This document shows, piece after piece, positions 12,350 to 25,262 of a stretch of DNA of 64,000 nucleotides. The position numbers and the translations under genes are program-made. The first letter of the stretch is position 1. The number at the start of each line of letters is the position of its first letter. The notes below the pieces were generated by a model. That model searched no databases, was not told where the DNA came from, and saw only the letters and a list, made by a program, of their open reading frames with translations. The DNA is from Cavia porcellus. Its lineage: Eukaryota > Chordata > Mammalia > Rodentia > Caviidae. Location: assembly GCF_034190915.1 (NCBI RefSeq), contig NW_026947496.1:30190001-30254000 (forward strand), written 5' to 3'.

Positions 12350-12990
12350 TACTATAGCAATACATGCAAACCAATGTTTATAGCAGCACAATGCATAACA
12401 GCTAAATCTTGGCAGCTTGTAAACTCATCAACAGATGACTGGATAAAGAAAACATAGTATGTATATATAGTGGAATACTACTAAGCTATAAAGAATGACA
12501 CTTTTGTAGGAAAATGGATGCATGTGGAAAATATAATGTTGACTGAAATAAATCAGACACATAAGCTTAGATACTGTATAGTATCTCTCATTTGAATGAA
12601 GCAAAGCACAAACACTAAAAATGATAAATGAGGGATTAGAAAAGAAAAAGGAACAGATTTCTTGCAATAGGTAAGTGGCCCAAGGGAACAAATGTGAGGG
12701 GTGAAGAGGAAGGGAAGGAGAAATAAGATGAATAAAGATATCCCATGTACAGGAACCTAATAACCTGAACTAATATAAACACTACATTATAACATGAGCT
12801 AGGACAAATAATATCAATAAGTATGAAAAATGAGAGGAACCATAAGAAAAGGCGAAGGAGGGGGAGGGAAGGGAAGGGGTTAAGAACTGTTATTTGTATG
12901 TGTAACCACTCCTCAAAATGATTGCGTGAATTACAAACAGGTACTAATTAAAAATTTTAAAAAACATAAAATAAAGGAATAAAAATAGAA

Positions 12991-13893
12991 ATAATTTAGC
13001 CTGCTTCATGTATTCCATTATAATAATGAAAACCAAACTAATACAACACATCTTCTGGCCCCAAGCTTATTATTTAGCACATTGCTTGGCCAATGGCAGA
13101 TTCTCTGCATGCATATCTGTTGATGAAGGAATTACCAAATGTAGGAATAAATTTTTTAAAGGAGCAGAAAAAACAGAAAGTTGCTAGAAAATCTGTTTAG
13201 AAGTTTAAGGATTGCTATTTTTTTTTCTTGGTACTGGGGATCAAACTCATGACCTAGTGCTTGCCAGTAGTTACTTACACCACTGAGCTAAATTCCTGAC
13301 CCAAGAACCTCTATTTGAAAGAAATGAAAACTCCAGGAAGATGGGGATTATGTTTGTCCATTTTAATACTTATGTATTCTGAACATCTAACATATTGCCT
13401 GCCATAAGGTGAGTGCTAAATAAATATTTATGGACTAAAAGAATAATTGATGCATGAACAAAAGAAAGATGGGCTACATTATCTGTCAGTTTCCTTCAAT
13501 TGGCCACCGCTGTAGTATTCATACTAAACTAATACACTCCCAGGGTTTACTTGGATTTGCAGTGTGCAGCAATGATAGATTTCTAACTTAGCCCAGAGGT
13601 TTACCGTGTCGGCCATTTGTAGTGTTAACAGTAGTAGGGAAGGAGAGTTAGCCTAGAAAGGAGCAGGGAAGGAAAGTTTATTCCTGTAGGAATTGAGAGA
13701 TAATATAAAAGGTAAAGGTTGCTTTTGCTGACCATGTGCACATAGAGATCCAGTTCTGAGACTCTGGAAGGACAAATCTTGCACAGCATTATCTGTACAT
13801 TTCAAGGATGGTGAGCACACCACTGAGAATAGATTTCCCCCCTCCTTTTCTTGAATTTCTGCTGATGTTTAAAAAAAAGGAATATTATCAGTA
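12991..13893. other. Unrecognised spacer with one SINE
   Basis: Apart from the antisense SINE at 13217-13303, nothing in this AT-rich stretch is recognisable to me. Confidence 0.5.
13217..13303 (-). mobile_element. ID-like tRNA-derived SINE
   Basis: A T-tract, then 'ggtactggggatcaaactca', then 'ccactgagctaaattcctga'. This is the full antisense tRNA-like body with moderate divergence from the copy at 53533. Confidence 0.8.
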
Positions 13894-14493
13894 CAGTAAA
13901 GCCTTGGTTTGCAAGATAATTTGTTTCAGGAACATGCTCGGAATCCAAAGCATTTGTGTATCAAAATGAGTTTCTCCATAAAAAATAATGGGAACTCAAT
14001 TCATTCTACAACAAAAAATACTTATGTAAAATGATTATAATACTGTACTATGCCAAACAATAGAGAAAATACAAAATATAAAGAAAAATAAAGTAAACTG
14101 CATTTATCACTGAAAACATTTGTGGTTGGTGTGAAGGAGATGAGAGAAGAGGGTTACTGTGTATGATGACTTTCACTATCACTAATGGAATCGCTACCAT
14201 CTATTGGCCGAGTGGAATCTTTTCTTTTTGTACCTTTAACAGTTATTCAGTGACATTTGCTTTTGGCCACTTTTGAGGATTTTGAAGAAATGTGACATTG
14301 CACACAGTCCTGCAGTGAGAAAGAGAGAGAGGGAGAGGGAAAGCCATTGGCTCAGTTGTGATCATATGACACCTGGCGTCATGTGCAACTTTTTCTGCAG
14401 AACACTGCTCATTTATCAAGTTAAAATTTATTAGAAATGTTTTTGTATCTTGCAGGACGTTTACAGAATGACTTACAATCCAAGGTTTTACTG
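13894..14493. mobile_element. Tigger-like (pogo superfamily) non-autonomous DNA transposon
   Basis: A 600-bp element bounded by imperfect terminal inverted repeats. The left end is 'cagtaaagccttggtttgca'. The right end is 'cttacaatccaaggttttac' followed by tg, so its reverse complement begins cagtaaaaccttggattgtaag. The internal sequence resembles the Tigger consensus near the ends ('cataaaaaataatgggaac'). It contains no transposase frame. It is fossil and mammal-wide in type. Confidence 0.75.
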
Positions 14494-14649
14494 TGTATGT
14501 ATCTGACAAAGTGCTCAATCTCAAAAAAGTTAAATCTTAGTCATACATTTTTTTAAAAAATCATAAACTAGTTCACATTTTCTTTGAGGAATGTACTTAA
14601 AAAGAGAAGTGTTCATTGCTTTTTGGTGGTGGTAGTGTGTTTTTTGGGT

Positions 14650-14698
14650 TTTTTTTTTTTTTTTTTTTTTGTACTGGGGATCGAACTCATGAGCCTCA
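14650..14698 (-). mobile_element. Truncated ID-like SINE
   Basis: A run of more than 20 T is followed by 'gtactggggatcgaactcat' and then stops after 'gagcctc'. Only the tail and B-box part of the SINE are present. Confidence 0.65.
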
Positions 14699-14934
14699 TC
14701 CTCAAAATGATTTGAGAAAAATACAAAGTAGCAGAAACCGGAGACAGAAAAACAGAGTTCAAAAATTAGTTCTGCACTTATATTTGGCCAAGTCACTTCT
14801 TTCAGTAATAGATTACCACTGTTTGCTGATTGTGATAATAACATTGCACTTCTACAAATAAAATGACAATATAAAATGAAAGAGTCCTTATTTTCAAGAG
14901 ATATAAATTTAAGGTGTTAAAAAAACCAGTACAA

Positions 14935-15102
14935 GGCTTGGTGTGGAGCATGCCTATAACCCCAGCACATGAGTGACTGAGGCAGGAGGACTGCCTTGAG
15001 TTCAAGGCCAAAAAGCATGGGCTACATAGTGAGTTCAAAGTTACCTTCGACACCATAAGGAGACCCTGTCTCAAAAAGACAAAAAAAGAAAAAAAAAAAA
15101 AA
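14935..15102 (+). mobile_element. B1-like (7SL-derived) SINE
   Basis: It starts 'ggcttggtgtggagcatgcc', continues through 'cccagcac' and 'gaggcaggagga', and ends 'gaccctgtctcaaaaag' plus A-tail. This is the order of rodent B1 landmarks. Confidence 0.85.
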
Positions 15103-18100
15103 ACCCAACCCCTCCATTCCCTCCCCGCAAAACAATACAGAGTTAAGAAAAGTGAAGAAAGAATTTTGGGAAATGAGATCCAAATAAAAGATATGGGCAA
15201 ATCTTCAGAAAGTGATCCTAATGAACTAGCGATTAGTGATTTCCATACATGGAATTTAAAATAATGGTCATAAAGATGGTTACGGAGGTCAGGAGAGCAA
15301 GTAAGAACAAAGTGAGAATTTCAGCAAAACAATGGGAAATATACTCCACCACCAAAGAGAAACCAGAACTGAAGAACCCAATAAATGAACCCAATAAATG
15401 ACCCAATAACAAGCGAGCAGAGGTTCAACGGTTGACTTACATATATACAATACAGATCCAAAAACCTGAGCACAGATCACTGGAAATTGTGCATCACACA
15501 GAAGCAAAAGATAAATACTGAAGATAGATTACAGATGTGATGCAACCAATTGAGATTGATACCCCAGTATACCACTTTTGATAATGGAAAGAACATCCTG
15601 ACAGAAAATTAATAATGGACTTGAACAATGCTGTCGTTGTTACAGACATACACAGAACTTTTTAGACAGTGGGAAGAACACACATTCTCAACTCCCACAG
15701 AATATTCTCCAGAATAGATCAGATGTTAGGCCACAAAACAAATCTTAACAAATTCAAAAAGATAGAAAGCATACCTATATGTCTTTTCTTTCTCAACTGT
15801 TATGGGATAAAACTAGAAATCAGTAACATTTAAAAAAATGAAAAAAATCACAGATACATGGAAACCGTATAATGTAATCTTGAACAACCATTTAGCCAAA
15901 GAGAGAATCAAAAGAGAATTTTAAAAATCCCCAGACAAAAGCACAACAAAACTTATGGGATACATACTTATAGAATACAGCAAAAACAATATTAAATAGG
16001 AAATTTATAGTTAAACAGTAATACCATGGTTCACAAAAGCTTCTGTTCATGAAGCATCTGGAAAAATTTTGGTCCTGCTCTTTAATTCCAGGTTGCGTGA
16101 TAAACCCAAACACAGCCATCTTCTCTGCTCTGACACATGATCATGGCTTCCTCTAGTTAAGAGCGAGGTTGCAGACAGATCTGTGCTCACTTGGAGATTC
16201 CTCAAAAAACTGGGACTAGAGGTCCCATTCAACCCAACTACTCTCTTTCTGGATATCTTCCCAAAAGAATTAAAAAACATCATACCACAGCAATATATGT
16301 GCAACCATGTAGATAGCAGCACAACTTGTAATAGCCAGATCTTTACAACAGATGCTGCAGAAAAAAAAAGATCATGAAAGACTACTATGATAAGTATACT
16401 ATATGTAAATAAGGGGATAGCCAAGAAAAAATGACTGAATTCCTAGAAAAGTACAACCTGCCAAGTCTGAATCAAGAAATAGAAAGTCAGAACAGAACAA
16501 TAACAAAGGGGGCTAAAGAAATAACCAAAACTATCAAAGAAAATCTCACAACTAGGTAGATTCAGAGATGATTTCTGTGAGTAAAAAAATGTTAATACAA
16601 ATCCTTTCTAAATTATTCCAAGAAACAGGAGTGCAGAGAATATGTCCAAATTAATTTTATTAAGTCAGCATCACTCTGATACCAAAGGCATGCAAAGATA
16701 CCTCAGCAAAACATAATACAAAGAAAACACTTAAAACACTACAAATTAATAATTTAAAAAATTTGACAAAGTTTAGCATTCATTTATCCATTCAAATTCA
16801 GCAAAATAGGCATAAAAGAAAATCACCTCCACACAATAAAGGCCACTTATGAAAAGAAATAGCTGGGGCTGGAGATTTAACTCTGGGGCATAAGCACCTG
16901 CCTTGCAGGCAGTCGTGAGTTTGATCCCCGGTACAGATAAAAAGACACACAAAAAAGCAATAGCTGACATCATAATCAATGTGAGAAGTTGGAAAGCTTT
17001 TCTTTTAAGAGTTTGTACAAAGCAGATGACCATTCTCTCTAATTCTGTTCAACATGGTATCAGAAATGCTAAGCAATCAGGTAAGAATCAAACATAAAGG
17101 GTATCTAAACAGAAAAAAAAGGACTAAAAAATCTATTCACAAATGTTATGTGGAAAATCCCCAAAACTCCACCATAAATCTATTAGAACTAATATATTCA
17201 ATACAGTTTCAGAGTATAAAACCAATGTATAAAATCAGTTGTGTTTTTATGCTTGCAAAATCTATCTGAAAAATTATCAAGAAAATAATCCTATCTAAAA
17301 TTGTTACCAAAAAACGCTATTAAATTATTGAGGAGCAAAGTTAACCAAATAAGTGAAAACTATGAAACACTGATGAAAGAAGTGGAAGACACAAATTAAT
17401 GGGAAGATACTTATAGATTATAATAACTAATATTGTGAAAATGTCCTATTAAAATGATCCATAAATTAAATGAATCCATATAAAAATTTTAATGACATTC
17501 TAAAATTCATATAGAACCACAAAAGACCCCAAATAGCTAAAGGAATTTTGAAAAAGAGCAAAGTTGGAAGCATAATCCCGCTCAACTTCAAAATGTACTC
17601 AAAACTACAGTGAGCAGAACAGTATGGTAGTGATATATCACTAGAATAGAATAAATTTTTAAAAAATATTCAGTCAATTAATTTTTCACAAAGATACCAA
17701 AAATACATAACAAAGAAAGGATAGTCTCCACAACAAGTGGTGTTGAAAAAATTGGGCATTTATATACAAAAGAATGGCATTAGATCCTTATCTCACATGC
17801 AAACAAATCAACTAAAATGGATTAAATATCGAAATATAACACTTGCAAAGTTCCTCGAAAGAAAAAACTTAGAGGAAAACCTCCTTAAAACTGGACATGG
17901 CAATAATTTTTTGAGCAAGAGACTAAAAACTCGGGGAATCGAAGCAGCAATAGAAAAATAGAATTACAACAAACAAAATATGCACAGCAAAGGAATCAAT
18001 CAGCCGTGTGGAACATGGGGAACATATTTGCAAACTATGTACTTCATAAAGGTTAATACCAAAATGAGTAGTGAGACACACACACAACACAATAGCAAAA

Positions 18101-18720
18101 CAAGCAAACACAAACCCAGAAACAAATAAGAAATTTGATTTAAAAACAACAAAAGAATTGAATAGACATTTTACAAAGAAGACAAATGGCCAAAAAGTAT
18201 GAAAAAATGCCTCGGGTCACAAATCATTGCGAAAATGCAAGTCAAAACCTACAATGAACTAACATTTCACCCCTGGGTTTCCTGCTATCAAAAAGATAAA
18301 ACATGCTTTGGTAAGAATCTGGAAATAAGAAACACCTGTACACAGATGCAGGAATGCAAATTAGCAGAACACGTGTGGCAAATAACATGGAGGCTCCTAA
18401 AAGTAAAATTAAACTACGATAGGATGCAGCAATCCTGCTCTATGGTGTTCAGCCAAATAAATAAAGTCAAGATCCCTGAAGGATATTTGCAGCCCTGTTT
18501 ATTGACAAATTATTCACAATAACTAAGAAACCAGCCAAAGTGTCAACCAACGGATTAATAAAGCAACGTACCATGGAATGTTACTTGCCCTTAAAAATGG
18601 AGATCTTGACATTTCCAACTATGTGGATGATTCTTTTCTGCACGTGTCTCAAGCACAAGACAGAACCTAGAATTCCACGTGAGGTTTACACACGTTCACT
18701 ACTAGACACACTATTTGCGT
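15103..18720 (+). mobile_element. Old L1 (L1M-type), fragmented ORF2 and 3' UTR
   Basis: This is a patchwork of old L1 sequence in plus orientation, full of stops. 15540-16036 matches the endonuclease-to-RT spacer ('cacagaactttttagacagt', 'caactcccacagaat', 'ggccacaaaacaaatctta'). 16180-16375 is an L1 3' piece, apparently from a second copy. 16376-17960 resembles the RT region ('tgactgaattcctagaaaag', 'aagtggaagacacaaattaa'). 18130-18700 resembles the ORF2 end and 3' UTR. A SINE interrupts it at 16865. I cannot resolve how many separate L1 insertions are present. Confidence 0.75.
16865..16955 (+). mobile_element. ID-like tRNA-derived SINE
   Basis: A sense copy: 'ggggctggagatttaactct', anticodon-arm region 'cctgccttgcaggcag', then 'gagtttgatccccggtac' (B box), then an A-rich tail. 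It is flanked by similar 'aatagctg' repeats, which fit a target duplication within the L1. Confidence 0.85.
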
Positions 18721-18789
18721 CTCCTTGGTGCCTCAAAGCACTCTGAAGCACAAGGTCTACAGCGAGACGTTTTGCAAACGTAGCTTAGG

Positions 18790-19268
18790 TTAGCAGACAG
18801 ACTTCCGGAAGGTCAGGGACCCGGTCCCGGCCTGTTTAGGCTCTTCTCCTCTACACACTGTCTACTTTCAGGACCCAGGCAGGTGGCAGAGGGACGCTCG
18901 GGATGCATGCCCGTGTGGGCCACTCCCCACGGACAGCCGCGCGTTCTGCTCCCCACAGTACTCTGCGCGGTCCCGCCGGCTCTGCAGAGGAACAGCAGAG
19001 GGCTCGCCGCGATCCCCGTCTGCAGAGATTGTGCTGTCATTCTGCAGCGGCCGGGGCCCCAGCCTGCGTCCGGACGCGGAGGGCACCGGCGTCTTTCGGC
19101 CGGCGTGAGACCTGGCCACTTCGCCATGTCCCGCACAATCACAGTCCCAGGGTACAGCGCAGCGCCGGGGCTCCGCGCTCTCTGTGACCCGCGCTCCTGT
19201 GACCCAGCCGCAGGGGCCAAGGTCCCCCAGAGAGCCATGTACGCAGTGACCGGAAGGTGCGTCTAAAT
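18790..19268. promoter_or_regulatory. CpG-rich block upstream of the tRNA-Ile gene
   Basis: About 480 bp that is sharply GC- and CpG-rich against an AT-rich background (for example 'cggccggcgtgagacc', 'gtccggacgcggaggg'). It ends directly at the tRNA gene. Open frames on both strands here are composition artefacts, since none has a recognisable domain. It may be an unmethylated regulatory island for the tRNA gene or the remnant of a promoter. Confidence 0.6.
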
Positions 19269-19360
19269 GCTCCAGTGGCGCAATCGGTTAGCGCGCGGTA
19301 CTTATATAGCAGTATGTGCGAGCAATGCCGAGGTTGTGAGTTCGAGCCTCACCTGGAGCA
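19269..19360 (+). tRNA. tRNA-Ile (anticodon UAU) with an 18-nt intron
   Basis: The cloverleaf can be read in full. The acceptor stem is GCTCCAG / CTGGAGC, followed by the discriminator base A. The D arm is GCGC-AATCGGTTA-GCGC. The anticodon stem is CGGTA / TGCCG (one G-U pair). The loop has TAT at 19303-19305. The T arm includes GGTTCGAGCC-like sequence ('gagttcgagcctc'). An 18-nt intron at 19307-19324 follows the base next to the anticodon, the canonical position; tRNA-Ile(UAU) genes of mammals carry introns. Both internal promoter boxes are intact, and a six-T terminator starts three bases past the gene. No SINE tail or target duplication is seen, so this is a genuine gene and not a retrocopy. 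It decodes AUA codons. Confidence 0.95.
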
Positions 19361-19362
19361 TG

Positions 19363-19368
19363 TTTTTT
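19363..19368 (+). terminator. RNA polymerase III terminator
   Basis: Six consecutive T lie three bases after the end of the tRNA-Ile gene. Confidence 0.85.
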
Positions 19369-21810
19369 ACCCGAAATGCAGATTTTTGGACTATCAGATG
19401 TATGACGTCACCATGCTTTGCCACCGTCAGTATGTTTGAGGTTTTATGCGTTTACTCCAAAGAGAGTCCTTTGCCCGTTTGGAAATCAATAATTGACACG
19501 TGATTCCACTGTGCTGCCAAGACTTTCTTTCTCGCTGGTCAATTCCCGCTCAAACAGATGTCAGATAAAGGATATCTGACCTCACTTCCTTTATCCCCGT
19601 TTTGCTTTTGTTCTTATGTTTTCTTGGAGAGTCTTGGGCAGATATTTAATAAATGCTAAGTAGCTTCCCCGACACGTTAAGCATTGAACTTTACTTAAGA
19701 GATCACAAAGGTGGGAATTGAATTGTCCAGGGTTCTTGTTTGATTTAAAGGTCTGACCTGGGGGCGAGGGCGGTATTATTGATACATTACTGTATCTGAC
19801 AGTAGCTTTGCTTTGAATAAACTCAAAACAAGAAGCTAAAAGCCACACAATAGGGATGGTGGCATGAGTGTGGCAAGAATCTGTCTTTCCACCTTTGGAA
19901 ACCCTGCAACCAACCTTAGAATGCCAGATTTCTTAGAGTAAAAAGCATAGTTATTATAATAAACAGTAATAATGTAATGTTCAGATATGTTCGGGCCACA
20001 ATGTATACACAGTGTATACACAATTAACTCATGGGGGAATAGGTGTGGCAGGTAATTTCCTGTACTTTGCAGTGAGCACTGCAATATTTAGCAACAGGGA
20101 CATCCCTGCTCATCAGGACAAAGGGGCTGATAATTGCATAACTAGGTATTAGAAATATTTCAATATTTACTGTTATAGAACTATGTGGCAAGAAAGAAAA
20201 TGAAATCTGCCCAATAAAAGGAAACATGTCATGAGAATGAGAGTACCTTCTGTCTGCAATACCTGTGTCCTCAGTGCGATCCCAAGCTACAACCACTCTG
20301 TAGAGAAAGTTCAAACCGCCCTGTCTTCCTTTCTTTTGGATCTTTAATTTTCTGATAAACTACAACTTGCTCCACTGTACCACAACAGTTAGTAGAGTCA
20401 ACTAATCAGAAATTGGAACGTATGTTGGGTATTGTATTTTACCATCTAGGCAAACAGGTTGCTTTTCCTCTATCTCATGGCTCTTTGTGATCCCGTCTTC
20501 CAGAATCTCATGTGCTGGAGAAGGGTAAGCTTTCCCTCTGCATAAACATCAGCTTTCCATCAGCATAAATATAAACAGCCTATCTTCCAGGTTTACAAAC
20601 AATGCCAGCCCAGAAGTCAGAGCTATTCTAAGTACTCTCATTCTTATGATACATTTCCTTTTCTTTTATTGGGCAGATTTCTTTTTACAGCCATTATGTA
20701 GAAATAAAGAAAACATAGACAATGAATACTTCATAAAGGTTAAAGAAGTTAAATGAAGTTCAAGTGACTTACTTTTTATTGTTATTGTTGAGTGTCCTTT
20801 TGGTGGCACATCCAAGAAAACATCAGCAAAGGTAAAGTAAATTTTACCCTATGGTTTTCCTCTATAGTTTCTCCTAGGATTTATATAATTTTAATTTAAT
20901 TCATTTTGAATTACATTCTCCAGAGGGCAGATGTAAGATAAAGTCTAACTTCATTCTTTTGCAGATATCTAGTATGCAAACCCATCACAGAGGTTTGACC
21001 CAGAGGTGAAGGAGTAAATGCTTTCCCTTTGATCTACTCTCACCTCTGGAATATATGATGAGTGACCACTTCCAGGACTAGAAAGTGAGAGTAGAGGTTT
21101 TAAAAAAGGAGAAGAGTGAGTCGTGATGCCTAGATGTATTGCTTTAAGTTCTTCCTGGCTCTGGGAACTTGCCACACTTTTCCCTTCCAGGCAGGATACA
21201 GTGCTCCCAGCAGATGACGATTAGGCTATTTCTCTTTATAGATTTAGGAGGGGAATTCCTACTGTTTTGCTATGCTTTCTGAGGGTTATGGTCAGTACAA
21301 TGCAAAGATCCTGCTTCAAGGGACAAGCAATTCATCTAGTTTCTGCAATCTATGGGAGGACACCCAGCCCTTCCAACATCTCTTGTACTGCTCTTGGTCT
21401 GTGAGCTCCAAGCCAAGGGGTATAAAAGATCTCTCATCTCCTTTCTGGATCAGACATTATAGTTCACTTTGAAGGATTTTTCTGGCCAAAGAAGCATCAA
21501 AAATATTCAACCCAAGGATGTCGTGATAGAAATCATACTTAAGTATTTCCCTGAGTAGACTAGTTATTAGTCCTTATCTCCCATCTCCAATCCACCCTTT
21601 TATATTCTGTCGTGTGATGCTAGGGATGGGGGTATTAAAAGCATGTTGTCAGTCTGCCAATCACACTCTGATAAGAGGAAGCCATGGAATGATCTGGGAG
21701 AGAGCTGAAGATTCCTGCACTGCAGTGGCAGGTGGCTCCACTGGACAGCTATTCCAGCACCTGTAGAAGTGGCTCCCCATATTATTCTCAAGAGGCATGT
21801 GTAGTCACTT
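19369..21810. other. Unrecognised, apparently non-repetitive sequence
   Basis: I see no supported gene or repeat family in this stretch downstream of the tRNA gene. It looks like ordinary single-copy intergenic DNA. Confidence 0.5.
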
Positions 21811-23930
21811 TACCACTGCTGTTCAAAATACCCAACATGCACCACTTAAAAGTGGAGAGATTTATTTTGACTCTTGGTTTCAGAGAGTTCATTTCGTGGT
21901 CTCTTGGTTCCAATGCAGAAATGGCACAGCAGAAGGTACTGGTGGAGGATAACTGTTATTCTATGGCAGACAGGAAGCAGTGGTAACAAGAGAAGGAGCC
22001 AGAGAAAAGAACACATCTTTTCAGGTCATGTCCCCCAGTGAGTCACCTTCAACCAGGTCCTGCCTCCTAACAGCACATTTACTTACTGAATTCACCAATG
22101 AATGAATCCACTGATGACTATGTCTCAATGATCCAATAACTTTCTAAGCATGTGAGATGTTTTTAGGGACATTTTAAACCTAGCCCTAATATGTTGTCCC
22201 TTGCCCCCTGCCCAAAATTCATCTCTATCTCATCTAAAATGTATTTAATCCATCTTTATGAGTTCCAAAGTAATGACAGTTCAATCATTATTGAAAATTC
22301 CCATTCCAAAATCTCCTCTGAGGTTCAAGGCAAACTATTAGCTGTGAATGCCTATAAAAACCAAAAAAAGCAAGCTAGATATTTCTAACATATAGTGGTC
22401 AGGGATAAACATTCCCATTCCAGAATGGAAGAATAGTAGAGTAGAAATGAATTCAAACTAAGCAAGACTAAAACCCCAAAGGGCAAATATTAAATCCTGT
22501 AAATTTGTATGTCCAGTGCCGTGTACAAGTTGTGAGAGATATGAGCTCCAAAGAGCTTAGATATCCACCTTTTTATAGCGTTGCCATTTGTAGCCATCTG
22601 ACCCCTCTTAAGCTACTTCATACCTGTGATTTTCTTTAGCAGATGTTCCATGTTCTTGACATCTTAAAATTTCTGGTGTCTCAATTGCACTTTTGGCTTC
22701 ATTCACACAGCTTCTTGCTCTTCTCTCTCACTTGCTCTATGCTGGGTCTTCCAAATCTTCCTTTGAATTCTGAGTGGAAACCTCCAAACCCCACAATTCT
22801 TGCATTATCATGCTAGTAAAATCAGCATCAAGTGGATGGTGCAAAGTTCTGCTGCCAGTTAGTCAGGCTCATTGGGCTATGAATTCAATAGCTTTTCAGT
22901 GATTGGATATAGCTGAGCATGGTAAAATAAATTCTGGGGAACCAAATCCCTATGATGCCATTCTTGAGTATGATTCCCAGCCTGCAATAGCTGGGGTCTT
23001 GTGGTTCCTGAGACGTCCTTAAGGCACCCTTCTTTTTGGCTTTTTAAAAATACTTGGTTTCTTTTTAATGGTACTAATCTCTTTAGCAGTTGTACCTCCT
23101 TTGGCCTCAACTTTACACTCATTTCCTTCTGGGACAAAACTTAAGATTCTCACATTTTTTCTGCTCTGCCTTTTGCCCTGGATTCTCACTATAAATCTTA
23201 CTAAAAGAATATAACAGTATCCATGCAACAGCCAAATGTTAGACTATCTTGAAATTTCTTTCAGAGTAATTAGTCCCCTAACCTTAAGGTTAGTCTCCAA
23301 CAGTCTCAAGATGTGAGCAAAATGTAGTCAAATATTTTGCCAGAGTATAACATATATGGCCTGTAGTCCAAATGCCAGTGGAGTCCTTTTGCTAACTAAA
23401 ATTTTCTGAATCTGGCCTTTACTGTCTACATTCCTACCAACATTTTGGTTCTCTAAGATGCAAATACAGTCACCCACTAAGGGGGCCAGGAATTTAGCTC
23501 AGTGGCATAAGTGCCTGCCTGGCAAATGTGAGGTCATGAGTTCCATTCCTGGTCCATAAAAAAAAAAATCACCATTAAGCTCTGCTTATAGCATTGCAGA
23601 GCTTCTGTACTTTGTATCTTCAAACCTTTCTGAACTTCTCCCATGAACCTACTCCAGAAGGTTCTATACCTCATGGTTGGATGCAGTCACAGGAATGGTC
23701 CCACACCTAATACTGAATTCTGCATCTGTTATTTCCCCATAGCTAAGCCAGAATACCTTGACATGTGTGAACTGATGGAGGATATGTTTATTTGAGGGAG
23801 GGAGAGAGAAAGAGAGAGAGAGATACTTTGCAGGTCATACCTTCAGTGATGCACTTTCAAAAAGGCCTCACTTTCTAATAGTATTTTATATACTGAATTC
23901 ATCAATGCCAGCACTAGCAAGCAGCTCCTC
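21811..23930 (-). mobile_element. MaLR (THE1/MST-type) provirus, decayed
   Basis: Read on the plus strand this is LTR (about 21811-22187), internal sequence (about 22188-23400) and a second LTR remnant (about 23740-23930). The two LTR pieces share blocks such as 'caggtcat' and 'actgaattca'. The internal part has the familiar antisense MaLR text ('aaaatctcctctgaggttca', 'aaattcccattccaaaa'). A poly(A) signal is present in reverse near 21861 ('gatttattttgac'). It has no coding capacity. The SINE at 23481 inserted into it later. Confidence 0.7.
23481..23570 (+). mobile_element. ID-like tRNA-derived SINE
   Basis: 'gggggccaggaatttagctc' to 'gagttccattcctggtcc', then an A-tail. Imperfect flanks ('cacccactaag' / 'caccattaag') look like a target duplication. 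Confidence 0.82.
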
Positions 23931-24576
23931 TTCAGTAAGGTCTGGAATTTCAGCTTGAGGTGCTTGTGCTCTAACTTTGTGTCTCATCTCCAGCCTTTTC
24001 TTTCCTTCAATCCTAGAAGGCTGCCATGCAGGAGGCAGGAGGGCTATTAAACTCACTCAAATAACTGGAATATTTGTAATGTCCTTATTGGATCCTGGTA
24101 AGTGAACACAGTGAAACTAACTCCATAAATGTGCAAATATAGTGCCTATTTTGTACATTATATCACTTCTGGCTCCATTTCTGTCAGCCTGTACCCAGTC
24201 TTGAATTGTTGGTGTTTCCGTGCCCCCTCGTCCTACTGCCTAGGTCATGCTGGAAAGAGTGAGACTAAAAAGCAGTTGGGCAGGCATGGGAAGTTAGTAG
24301 TTTGGGAATTTCAGGGTGAAATTATAAATAAATTTCTCAGCAACAGATTTGTTCTGTTTTAAAATGTTATTGGGATTTTTTTCAATATGCTAAAATTTTG
24401 AAGGAGAACCAAATAAAAAAGTAACCCAACATGATTATATTTGAAATACACTCTCAGTCTTGGGCAGATGGTGGTAAGTAGAATTACCAGCTACTTGTGA
24501 AATATCTTATATGGCTTTTTGATCATGGTATATACAAAGAAATTCAAGATTTATTTCATTTTATTTTATTTCTCTC

Positions 24577-24728
24577 TCTTTTTTTTCCCTTTCAGACAGT
24601 GTCTTGTTACATAGTTCAGACTGGTCTTGAACTCACTATGTAGCCCAGGTTGGCCTTGAATTCATGTCAACTCTCCTGTCTCAGCCTTGCAAGAGCTGTT
24701 ATTACAGACATGTGCCACCATACTTACA
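24577..24728 (-). mobile_element. B1-like SINE
   Basis: An antisense copy: T-tract, 'gacagtgtcttgttac', 'ctatgtagcccaggttggcc', 'ttacagacatgtgccacca'. Confidence 0.85.
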
Positions 24729-25262
24729 CAAGAATAATTTCAGATATGTTATGTAATGGAAGAAATGAGCAAATGTGCTTAACTTTTAGGAAATAAGGAG
24801 TCATAAAAGGAAGAAGAAATGTATAAATGTGGAATGAAGGCATGTAACAAATGTAAAAGAGAAACCAATTGGGATGGATTACATTTAGAGCTACATATGT
24901 GAAGTCACATTAAAAAAATAGGTGAATATGTGTATCTATGCTTATATACATAATGACCTGGATGTTTATATCCATAAAGTACATGCATTTTTTATGTTTG
25001 TGAGTGATACTAACCACGATCAGAGGAATAAGCATGCTCATTGTTTTCAAGGTGTGCACTGTTTGCCACTGGGAAAACCCAGGAATCCTCAGAGAAACAG
25101 CCAATATAAGAAATGAGGCAAGATAACCACAAGATATGTCTAGAAGTCTCATTTCAGAAAGCAAAGAAGTACTAGAACCAAATCAAATACACAAGGAAGC
25201 AAAGCATAAAACAATCAGCACACGTTTCCAGGACATACAAAAGGTCATTTTTTGTTTTGTTT

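Larger units (their letters stand above)
10550..12990 (+). mobile_element. Old L1, ORF2 3' end and 3' UTR, split by two LTRs
   Basis: Three pieces (10550-10827, 11291-11879 and 12350-12990) follow each other in L1 order. The first has the ORF2 C-terminal end ('tttgacaaaggggccaaaaa', 'gtggtgctgggaaaactgg'). The second continues that region ('aaaagcttttgtacagcaga'). The third is the conserved 3' part ('tttatagcagcacaatgcat', 'atggataaagaaaa') and ends in A-rich sequence. Stops are frequent. The L1 was in place before either LTR inserted. Confidence 0.82.

Noticed and set aside
18813..19266. Overlapping open frames of 80-140 codons in the CpG-rich block
   Set aside because: High GC lowers stop frequency on both strands. 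No domain, splice pattern or frame preference is visible.
19591..21472. Several 65-95 codon frames downstream of the tRNA gene
   Set aside because: Length is near chance for this composition. No motif, no splice-supported continuation, no conserved signature.
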